The position numbers were made by a program, and so were the translations under genes. From Betaproteobacteria bacterium (lineage in GTDB: Bacteria; Pseudomonadota; Gammaproteobacteria; Burkholderiales; SG8-39): 48,378 nucleotides of DNA. The notes under the pieces were generated by a model, which searched no databases, was not told where the DNA came from, and worked only from the letters and a program-made list of their open reading frames with translations. Positions 41,747 to 48,378 of this stretch are shown piece after piece (positions within the stretch are counted from its first letter, which is position 1; each line of letters begins with the position of its first letter). The stretch is taken from positions 1 to 48,378 of the forward strand of contig VBCA01000043.1 of assembly GCA_005881575.1 (NCBI GenBank), given 5' to 3'.

Positions 41747-42712
41747 CTACTCCGCCTGGATCTTCGCGCGCTGCACGATGTCGCGCATGCGCTTCAGGCC
41801 GTCCTGAGTCCACTGCGTGACTAGCTCGGGCTTCGAGCCGATCGGCTCCAAGCCTTGCGCGATCAGCTTCTCGCGCACGTCGGGTGAGCTCACAGCCTTG
41901 ATCATCTCGGCGTTGAGCCGCTCGACGATTGCGTTGGGCGTCGCGAGCGGCAGCACGAACGACGCCCAGGTGCGCCACTCGAACCCGGGCACTCCGGCCT
42001 CGGCGACGGTCGGCACTTGGGGCAATAGCGGCGAGCGCGCCGCGCTCGGAACGGCGAGCGCGCGCATGCGGCCATCGAGGATGTACGGCCGCACGATCGA
42101 CACCGCGCCCAGATGCGCCTGCACCCGGTTCGACATCACGTCGACCGCCGCTTGGGTCGCGCCGCGGTAGGGGATGTGCACGAGGTCGATTCCCGTCGCC
42201 GCCTTGAACGCCTCCATCGCGACGTGCTGCGGGCTGCCGTTGCCCCCGGAGGAGTAGTCGATCTTCCCGGGCCGGCTCTTCGCGAGCGCGACGAACTCCG
42301 CGACCGACTTCGCCGGCAGCTCGTTGCTCACCACCATCACCCAGGTGATCGCCGCCACCACACCCACCGGCACGAAGTCCTTCACCGGGTCGTACGCCAC
42401 CTGCCGGATGTTCGGGATCATGGTGAGGATGCTGTCGTTCAGCACGCCGACGGTGTAGCCGTCGGGCGCTGCGCGCTTCACCCGCTCGGCGCCGATCGAG
42501 CCAGCCGCGCCGGGCTGGTTCTCGATCACGATCTGCTGGCCCATGTCCTCGCCCATCTTCTGCGCGACGATGCGGATCATCACGTCGACCGCGCTCCCCG
42601 CCTGCAGCGGCATCAGCACCAGGAGTGGCTTCGTGGGATAGGTTTGAGCCGCGCACGGCAGCGACGCGGCGAGCGCCGCTGCAGCGAGGAACCGCATCAG
42701 GGAATCCTTCAT
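41747..42712 (-). CDS. Bug-family substrate-binding protein (second)
   Basis: A 321-residue periplasmic binding protein. It has a signal peptide (LAAAALAASLPCAAQ), the mature start YPTKPLLVLMPLQAGSAVDV, the NQPGAAGSIGAERV ligand loop and LLPQVPTVAEAGVPGFE near the C-terminus. The early loop is LQAGSAVD where most relatives have FPPGGPxD, so the ligand may differ. The start at 42712 gives the normal signal peptide. It is divergent from the methyltransferase gene 38 bases away. No transporter membrane genes are nearby. Confidence 0.9.
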   Translation of the reverse strand: MKDSLMRFLAAAALAASLPCAAQTYPTKPLLVLMPLQAGSAVDVMIRIVAQKMGEDMGQQIVIENQPGAAGSIGAERVKRAAPDGYTVGVLNDSILTMIPNIRQVAYDPVKDFVPVGVVAAITWVMVVSNELPAKSVAEFVALAKSRPGKIDYSSGGNGSPQHVAMEAFKAATGIDLVHIPYRGATQAAVDVMSNRVQAHLGAVSIVRPYILDGRMRALAVPSAARSPLLPQVPTVAEAGVPGFEWRTWASFVLPLATPNAIVERLNAEMIKAVSSPDVREKLIAQGLEPIGSKPELVTQWTQDGLKRMRDIVQRAKIQAE

Positions 42713-42750
42713 CGTCGCCTCTGCCGTGGAGTCGGCGCAGAATAGCACTT

Positions 42751-43548
42751 ATGGCCGGCGCCACAGCAAGCTTTACGGGTCCCCAGTACTACGATCGCCT
42801 GGGTCCCATCTGGATGGATTCCTTCGCGGCCGACCTCGCGCGGCGCCTGCCGGAACGCCCGCCGGGGGAAGTCCTGGAGATCGCCTGCGGCACCGGCATC
42901 GTGACGCGCAGGCTTCGCGAGCGCTTGAGCCCGTCCCTGCGGCTGGTCGCCACCGATCTGAGCAAGGCGATGCTCGACTACGCCCGCGACAGGCTCGACG
43001 GCCGCAAGGGCATCGAATGGCGCGAAGCCGATGCGCTGAAGCTGCCGTTCGGGGACGCGAGCTTCGGCGCGGTCGTCTGCGGGTTCGGCCTGATGTTCGC
43101 GCCGGACAGGCAGGCCGCGCTCGCCGAGGCGCGGCGCGTGCTCGCAAAGGGCGGGATTCTCCTGTTCAACGTCTGGGATCGCATCGAAGAGAATCGGCAT
43201 GCGTTGGTCAACGCCGAATTGCTCGAAGCCTTGTTTCCGGGCGATCCGGAGATGAAGTACAGGTTTCCCTACGAGATGAACGATCCGGGTCTGTTGCGCC
43301 GGCTGCTCGCGGGCGCGCGCCTCCGCGAGACACGCATCGAAACCAAGCGCATCCCGCTCGAGCCCGCGGACCCGCGCAGCATCGCCACCGCGCAGATCCG
43401 CGGCACGCCGAGGTCGGCGCTCCTCGAGGAGCGCGGCGTCTCGCTCGATCTCGTTATCGACCGGCTCACCGAGGCCCTCACCAAGGCGGGCGGCAATCCC
43501 TACAGGGGCCACGCACAAGCGGTCGTCGTGCAAGCGCAGGCGATCTGA
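42751..43548 (+). CDS. Class I SAM-dependent methyltransferase
   Basis: A 265-residue methyltransferase. The SAM loop is VLEIACGTGIVTRRL, the acidic ribose contact is in LVATDLSKAMLDYAR, and post-II is EADALKLPFGDASFGAVVCG. The order resembles UbiE/Coq5-type and small-molecule O-/C-methyltransferases. The substrate is unknown. The ATG at 42751 is the only start consistent with domain length. It is convergent with the AraC gene, ending 11 bases from it. Confidence 0.88.
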   Translation: MAGATASFTGPQYYDRLGPIWMDSFAADLARRLPERPPGEVLEIACGTGIVTRRLRERLSPSLRLVATDLSKAMLDYARDRLDGRKGIEWREADALKLPFGDASFGAVVCGFGLMFAPDRQAALAEARRVLAKGGILLFNVWDRIEENRHALVNAELLEALFPGDPEMKYRFPYEMNDPGLLRRLLAGARLRETRIETKRIPLEPADPRSIATAQIRGTPRSALLEERGVSLDLVIDRLTEALTKAGGNPYRGHAQAVVVQAQAI

Positions 43549-43558
43549 AGCGAATTTC

Positions 43559-44527
43559 CTACGTGGGTCGCGCCTTGCGCCAGGCGGCGGGCGGCATCCC
43601 GAACTCGCGCTTGAACGCGCGGTTGAAGGCGGCTTCCGACTCGTAGCCGCTGCGCTCGGCCACGCGCGCAATGGCGTCTCCGCCCGAGCGCAGCGTTTGC
43701 GCCGCGAGCGCGAGGCGCCAGCGCATCAGGTACTGCATGGGCGGCTCGCCGACCAGCGCCGCGAAACGCTCGGCGAGCGCGGAACGGGAAAGCGCCACCT
43801 CGCGCGCCAGCTCGTCCACCGTCCACGCCCTGCCGGGCTCGCCGTGCAACAGGGCCAGCGCGCGCCCGATATGCGCGTCGCGCACGCCGGCAAGCCAGCC
43901 CTTGCCCTCGGGCGGCAGGCTCTCGGCGTAGCGGCGCATCGCCTCCACGAACATAAGCTCGGACAGCTTGGCGAGCATGGATTCGGTGCCCGGCCGCGCG
44001 GCCGAGGATTCGCGCACACCCACCCGCAACAGCTCGCGCAGCAGCGCCGCCGCCGGCCCGTCGCCGATCGGGATGCGCAGCACGCGCGGCAGGGCATCGA
44101 GCAGCGGGCGGCACACGCTGCGGCTGCAGGCGAGATAGCCGCACACGAAGCGCGTGGCCGCGCCGCCGCCGCCGTGGCGCATCCGGATGAAGTCGCCTCC
44201 GGCCGCGGCATCGGCGGCGATCAGGCTGGCCGCCTCCACGGGCGCGAGGTGCAGGTCGCTGCCCATCAGGTGCTTGTCTTCCCTCGCAAACAACACCAGA
44301 TCCCCGGCGGCCGCATCGAGCACTTCCGCGCTGTCGGCCAGCCGCACCTTGCAGACGCCTTCGGTGAGGAAGTGGAAGAACACCACGTGCTCGGCTCCGG
44401 CAAGCCGCGCCCTGACGCTCGCCAGGCCGAATTTCGCGTGTATGCACCAGGGCGCGGTGAACTCCGCGTTGAGGTAGACGGCGCCCTCGAGGCGCACCGA
44501 CTTGAGAACGTCCGACAGGGCGTCCAT
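43559..44527 (-). CDS. AraC-family transcriptional regulator
   Basis: A 322-residue regulator. The N-terminal cupin-type effector domain (about residues 10-185) includes [20 protein letters not shown] and [16 protein letters not shown]. The C-terminal double helix-turn-helix is [20 protein letters not shown] and [20 protein letters not shown], with the family ending [13 protein letters not shown]. It is divergent from the third Bug gene across 88 bases and may control it. ATG at 44527 is used; a start at 44569 would extend it by 14 residues. Confidence 0.92.
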   Translation of the reverse strand: MDALSDVLKSVRLEGAVYLNAEFTAPWCIHAKFGLASVRARLAGAEHVVFFHFLTEGVCKVRLADSAEVLDAAAGDLVLFAREDKHLMGSDLHLAPVEAASLIAADAAAGGDFIRMRHGGGGAATRFVCGYLACSRSVCRPLLDALPRVLRIPIGDGPAAALLRELLRVGVRESSAARPGTESMLAKLSELMFVEAMRRYAESLPPEGKGWLAGVRDAHIGRALALLHGEPGRAWTVDELAREVALSRSALAERFAALVGEPPMQYLMRWRLALAAQTLRSGGDAIARVAERSGYESEAAFNRAFKREFGMPPAAWRKARPT

Positions 44528-44615
44528 GGGGTTTCGGGCAAGAACCGCGGGGTCTCGGCCAAGACGCAATGCGCAGCAGCAAGGATACTACCCCGTGCGA
44601 CAAAGGAGAAAAGAC

Positions 44616-45587
44616 ATGATCACAGCCCTCGTTCGACTCCTTGGACTGACACTCTGCGCGATCGGCATGGGATCGCAGGCGCCCGCGCAGGAGTATCCGG
44701 CAAGGCCGATCCGATTCATCGTGCCTTTCCCGCCCGGCGGCACGCTCGACATCACTGCGCGCATCATGCAGCCCAGGCTCTCGGAGGGACTCGGGCAGAC
44801 GATCGTCATCGAGAACCGCGGCGGCGCCGGCGGCGTGGTCGGCACCGAAGCGGCGGCGAAGAGCGCGCCCGACGGCTACACGTTCCTTTTCACGTTCTCC
44901 GCGCACACGATGAATCCGGCGCTCTACAAGCTGAGCTACGACGTCGAGCGCGACTTCGCCCCGGTTTCGCTCCTCGTGAGCGTGCCGCAGCTCATCGCCG
45001 CGCACCCGGGCGCGCCGGCGAAGACGCTGCGCGAGCTGGTCGCCGCGGCCAAGGAGCGCCCCGGCTTCTACGCCTACGCTTCGCCCGGCAACGGCACGCC
45101 GGGCCACATCGCGGCCGAGTTGCTGAAGCGCAGGGCGGGCATCGACATGGTCCACGTTCCCTACAAGGGCGGCGCCCCCGCGCTCGCCGACACGATCGCG
45201 GGCCAGGTTCCGTTTCTCTTCCTCACGGCGCCCGCGGGGCTCCCGTCCGTGCGCTCCGGGAAACTGCGCGCCCTCGCGGTGACCACGCTCAAGCGCACTG
45301 CGGCGGCGCCCGAGATTCCGACGGTCGCCGAAGAGTTGAACCTCCCCGATTACGAGGTGGATACCTGGCTCGCGCTGTTCGCCCCGGCAAAGACGCCCGA
45401 GCCGATCATCGCGCGCATGCACAAGGAAGTCGCCCGGGTGCTGCACCTGCCGGAAGTGAAGCAGAAACTCCTCGAGCAGAGCGCGGACCCGGTGGGCGGC
45501 AGCCCCGAGGAGTTGGGGCGCGTGGTGAAGACCGAGCTGAAGAAATGGGCCGAAGTGGTCCGGTCGGCGAAGATCAGGATCGACTAG
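44616..45587 (+). CDS. Bug-family substrate-binding protein (third)
   Basis: A 323-residue periplasmic binding protein with a signal peptide ending near APAQ. The mature start [20 protein letters not shown], the loop [14 protein letters not shown] and the [18 protein letters not shown] segment identify the Bug/TctC family. An AGGAG ribosome site precedes the ATG. The divergent AraC-type gene suggests ligand-dependent regulation. Its stop codon is the in-frame boundary of the following TPR gene's reading frame. Confidence 0.92.
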   Translation: MITALVRLLGLTLCAIGMGSQAPAQEYPARPIRFIVPFPPGGTLDITARIMQPRLSEGLGQTIVIENRGGAGGVVGTEAAAKSAPDGYTFLFTFSAHTMNPALYKLSYDVERDFAPVSLLVSVPQLIAAHPGAPAKTLRELVAAAKERPGFYAYASPGNGTPGHIAAELLKRRAGIDMVHVPYKGGAPALADTIAGQVPFLFLTAPAGLPSVRSGKLRALAVTTLKRTAAAPEIPTVAEELNLPDYEVDTWLALFAPAKTPEPIIARMHKEVARVLHLPEVKQKLLEQSADPVGGSPEELGRVVKTELKKWAEVVRSAKIRID

Positions 45588-45653
45588 GTTCCGTCCCGGC
45601 ACCTATCTATCCAGACGCGACCGGCCAGCAAAACCTCCGCTCAGGTCGGCAAG

Positions 45654-47141
45654 GTGGAATTCCAGAACTCGTGCAGCCCCTCGGTGCAGGAGAAACTGCT
45701 GGGCGGCATCGCTATGCTGCACTCGTTCTACTACTCGGCGGCGCAGAAGGCGTTCGAGGAGGTGGCCGCGGAGGACAACTCCTGCGCCATCGCCGCCTGG
45801 GGCTACGCCTCGATCCTGATGTCGAATCCGCTCGCCGGCCAGGGCGCCTCCGCCAAGGACGGGCCGCGGGCTCAAGGCGCCATCGACAAGGGCCGGAAAA
45901 TGGGAGCGAAGACCGAGCGCGAGCGCGACTACCTCGAAGCGGTGGCCGCCTACTACGACGACTTCGCCGGACGGCCGGAGCGCGCGCGCCAGGTCTCTCG
46001 CGCCAAGGCCTACGAGGCGCTCGCGGCGAAGTATCCGGACGACGACGAGGCGCAGATCTTCTCCGCCCTGTACATCGCGGGGACGCAGCTGCAGTCCGAC
46101 CAGACCTATGCCGCCTACCTCAAGGCCGGGGCGATCCTCGAGAAGCAGTTCAAGAAGCATCCCGACCATCCGGGCGTCGCGCACTACCTGATCCACAGCT
46201 ACGACGCGCCGCCGATCGCGCAGCAGGGCGTGCCGGCCGCGCGCCGCTACGCGCAGATCGCGCCCGATGTGCCGCATGCGCTGCACATGCCTTCGCACAT
46301 CTTTACCCGCGTCGGCGAATGGACCGAGTCCGCGGCGACCAACCGCCGTTCCTCAACGGTGGCGCAGAAGAACAACGAGCCCGACGAGGCCTTGCACGCG
46401 CTCGACTACATGACGTACGCCTTGCTGCAGATGGCTCGCGACGGCGACGCGCGCAAGGCGCTGGACGAAGCGCAGCAGATCAAGGGCATCACGCCGCGCT
46501 TCGTCGCTCCCTACGCGCTGACCGCGATGCCGGCGCGCTACGCGCTCGAGCGCGGCGACTGGCGCGCGGCGGCCGAGCTCCAGCCGAGGCAGGACAACTT
46601 CCCGTTCACCGTGGCGATGACGCATTTCGCGCGCGCGCTCGGCGCCGCGCGGAGCGGTGATGCCGCGTCCGCGCAGAAGGACGCCGATCGCATCGCGGCG
46701 CTCGGCGCGGAGCTCAAGGCGGCGAACAACGCCTACTGGGGCGGGGAAGTCGAGGTGATGCGGCTCGCGTCGTTCGCTTGGACGGCGCTCGCGCAGAAGA
46801 GGAACGACGAGGCGCTCGGCCTGATGCGCCAGGCCGCGGACCTCGAGGACAAGAGCGAGAAGCACATCGTCACCCCGGCGCGGCTGGTGCCGGCGCGCGA
46901 GCTTCTCGGCGACATGCTGATGGAGATGAAGCGTCCGGCCGAGGCGTTGAAGGAATACGAGGCCTCGCAGGTTCGCGAGCCCAACCGCTACCGCGGCCTG
47001 TACGGAGCGGGCATGGCCGCATGGCAGTCGGGGGACACGGCCAAGGCGAAGCAGCACTTCAGCCGGCTGGTCGACATGGCCGGGTCCTCCGGTCCCCGGC
47101 CCGAGATCGGCAACGCAAGGGACTACCTCGCTCGGAACTGA
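45654..47141 (+). CDS. TPR-repeat protein, apparently missing its signal peptide
   Basis: A 495-residue helical-repeat protein from GTG at 45654. The first recognisable block is SCSPSVQEKLLGGIAMLHSF, normally preceded in relatives by a signal peptide and about 20 mature residues. Repeats follow to the C-terminus (ALKEYEASQVREPNRYRGLY, GMAAWQSGDTAKAKQHFSRL). Upstream the frame stays open (SKTSAQVGKVEFQNSC) back to the stop of the preceding Bug gene, with no start codon, so the N-terminus looks truncated. It probably served in the periplasm; function unknown. The diheme peroxidase gene follows after 18 bases. Confidence 0.7.
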   Translation: MEFQNSCSPSVQEKLLGGIAMLHSFYYSAAQKAFEEVAAEDNSCAIAAWGYASILMSNPLAGQGASAKDGPRAQGAIDKGRKMGAKTERERDYLEAVAAYYDDFAGRPERARQVSRAKAYEALAAKYPDDDEAQIFSALYIAGTQLQSDQTYAAYLKAGAILEKQFKKHPDHPGVAHYLIHSYDAPPIAQQGVPAARRYAQIAPDVPHALHMPSHIFTRVGEWTESAATNRRSSTVAQKNNEPDEALHALDYMTYALLQMARDGDARKALDEAQQIKGITPRFVAPYALTAMPARYALERGDWRAAAELQPRQDNFPFTVAMTHFARALGAARSGDAASAQKDADRIAALGAELKAANNAYWGGEVEVMRLASFAWTALAQKRNDEALGLMRQAADLEDKSEKHIVTPARLVPARELLGDMLMEMKRPAEALKEYEASQVREPNRYRGLYGAGMAAWQSGDTAKAKQHFSRLVDMAGSSGPRPEIGNARDYLARN

Positions 47142-47159
47142 AGGCCCTGCGGCTTCGAT

Positions 47160-48378
47160 ATGGGTTCCGGCTTCGAGCGGAGCAGACGGTTCGCAATTCG
47201 CGCCGCATGCGCCGTGATCGGCGCATTGCTCGCGGGGACGAGCCCGGCTGAGCAGGACCTCGCCGCGAAGCCCGACTTCACCGACGCCGAGATCAAGATC
47301 ATCCTCTCCCACGGGCCGTGGCCGGCGCCCGCGCAGGCCGATCCGAGCAACCGCGTCTCGGGGAAGCCGGACGCGATCGAGTTGGGGACGCGCCTGTTCT
47401 TCGACCAGCGCCTCTCCGCGAGCGGAACGCTGTCGTGCTCGAGCTGCCACGTTCCGGAGCGCAACTGGACCGACAACTTGACGCGCGGCGTCGGCATGAG
47501 CGAGGTCGACCGCAACACGCCGACACTGATGAATCTGCTCGCGAGCCGCTGGTATGGATGGAGCGGCGCCTCCGACAGCCTGTGGTCGCAGAGCCTGCGC
47601 CCGATCCTGGATGAGCGCGAGCTGGCCGCGACGCCGCGCCATGTGGCGCAGCTCGTGCGCGACGACGAGCAGCTCGCCTGCCGCTACCGCAAGGCCTTCG
47701 GCGCTCCGCCTTCGCCGAGCGACGACGAAGCGGTGTTCGTCGACGTCGGCAAGGCGCTGGCCGCGTTCCAGGAAACCTTGATCAGCGGACGCACGCCCTT
47801 CGATCGCTTTCGGGACGCGCTCGCGAAGTCTGAACAGCCTCCTTCCGAAACCTACTCCGAACCCGCACAACGGGGACTGAAGATCTTCATCGGGAAAGGC
47901 GGCTGCACCGCCTGCCATTCCGGGCCCAATTTCACCGGCGGCGAATTCTTCAGGACCGGCCTGTCGCGGTTCGCTCCGCGCGGGCAAGCCGATCCCGGAC
48001 GCCGGGCCGAAATCCCGCAGCTCATGAAAAGCCGGTTCAATCTTCTCGGACGCTACAACGACGATAAGAGCGGAGCCAGCGCCTTGCGCACGCGCGAGGC
48101 GGCTCTGGAGAAGACGAACTTCGGCGAGTTCAAGGTGCCGTCGCTGCGCAACCTGATACTCACCGCTCCGTACGGCCGCGACGGCGGCGTAGAGACCCTC
48201 GCGGAGGTCGTGCGCCACTACTCCGGCGTCGATCCCGCGAGCCTGCGCGCGAAGGACGGGCGCCCCGGGAAGCCCCTCGACCTTACGCCGCGAGAGCAGA
48301 CCGACCTCGTCGTCTTCCTCGAATCGCTGAGCACCTTCTCCAATCCCTGGCGCCCGGACGACGGAGGTCAGTGCTACT
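47160..48378 (+). CDS. Diheme cytochrome c peroxidase/MauG-family protein (partial, runs off window)
   Basis: At least 406 residues, with no stop before the window end. A signal segment (about residues 10-30) is followed by PDAIELGTRLFFDQRLSASG and two heme motifs, CSSCH (about residue 98) and CTACH (about residue 250). NFGEFKVPSLRNLILTAPYG and the final VVFLESLSTFSNPWRPDD are typical of the family's C-terminus. Members reduce peroxide or, like MauG, oxidise protein side chains. It follows the TPR gene by 18 bases and may be co-transcribed. Confidence 0.9.
   Translation, partial: MGSGFERSRRFAIRAACAVIGALLAGTSPAEQDLAAKPDFTDAEIKIILSHGPWPAPAQADPSNRVSGKPDAIELGTRLFFDQRLSASGTLSCSSCHVPERNWTDNLTRGVGMSEVDRNTPTLMNLLASRWYGWSGASDSLWSQSLRPILDERELAATPRHVAQLVRDDEQLACRYRKAFGAPPSPSDDEAVFVDVGKALAAFQETLISGRTPFDRFRDALAKSEQPPSETYSEPAQRGLKIFIGKGGCTACHSGPNFTGGEFFRTGLSRFAPRGQADPGRRAEIPQLMKSRFNLLGRYNDDKSGASALRTREAALEKTNFGEFKVPSLRNLILTAPYGRDGGVETLAEVVRHYSGVDPASLRAKDGRPGKPLDLTPREQTDLVVFLESLSTFSNPWRPDDGGQCY

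Noticed and set aside
43697-46660. Very long plus-strand frame overlapping the AraC, Bug and TPR genes
   Set aside because: It runs through three well-supported genes in other frames and shows no domain of its own.
46353-48218. Long open frame (about 620 codons) on the minus strand opposite the TPR and peroxidase genes
   Set aside because: The composition is Arg/Ala/Glu-rich antisense text; the plus-strand frames carry clear TPR and heme motifs.

Overview
The window is high-GC chromosomal DNA from a betaproteobacterium, probably an uncultured soil or sediment relative of the Burkholderiales. The best taxonomic evidence is the tmRNA gene on the minus strand (25282-25648), whose tag reading frame encodes ANDERFALAA. 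The neighbourhood mtaD / ompA / ubiG / gph on one strand next to gyrA-serC on the other is also typical of this class. Three Bug-family (TctC-like) periplasmic solute-binding proteins fit as well. I see no complete tRNA or rRNA genes, no CRISPR array and no complete insertion sequence.

Layout, left to right. 1-5.7 kb: a fumarylacetoacetate-hydrolase-like gene, an outer-membrane protein and a DUF2946 gene on the minus strand, then a form-II CoxL-like molybdenum hydroxylase large subunit and an endonuclease/exonuclease/phosphatase protein. 5.7-12 kb: an ECF sigma factor with a likely anti-sigma partner, an Nramp-related transporter, a higBA toxin-antitoxin pair with its operator, a Bug protein and a DUF4139 protein. 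12-20.4 kb: an acyltransferase-3, a secreted alpha/beta hydrolase, a cbpA-cbpM-membrane protein operon, a cold-shock gene, an NHL-repeat lyase-like protein, a DUF3187 protein and a type IV pilin.

20.4-25.7 kb is the most interesting part. Remnants of a LysR regulator and a tannase-like esterase abut a segment bounded by direct copies of the tmRNA 3' end. That segment carries one tightly overlapped operon that looks like a complete stressosome partner-switching module: globin-STAS RsbR, RsbS, RsbT, RsbX, a histidine kinase with an RsbU-type N-terminal domain, and a second RsbT. I read it as a small genomic island at the ssrA attachment site. It has lost its integrase, and its output appears to be a kinase rather than the usual RsbU phosphatase.

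25.7-35.1 kb is the conserved core: DUF1330, gph, ubiG, a broken ompA, mtaD, an intact ompA lipoprotein, gyrA and serC, followed by an M20 peptidase. 35.1-38.4 kb holds a lactonase-like metallo-hydrolase, a diheme cytochrome c and a divergent heme-motif/Vgb-like protein. 38.4-39.1 kb is a scar with an IS110-type transposase tail and a decapitated TPR gene. 39.1-41.8 kb holds an ECF41 sigma factor facing its carboxymuconolactone-decarboxylase partner, with two face-to-face ECF41-type promoters between them. It also holds a VOC protein without a normal start codon, a DUF2442 gene and a frameshifted DUF4160 gene. 41.7-48.4 kb holds two more Bug proteins, a methyltransferase, an AraC regulator, a TPR protein and the start of a MauG-like diheme peroxidase that runs off the window.

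Broken or truncated genes are frequent (LysR, tannase, ompA, TPR, IS110, DUF4160). The region therefore combines a conserved core with several recombination scars. If this is a metagenome assembly, the one- and two-base frameshifts could be sequence errors.
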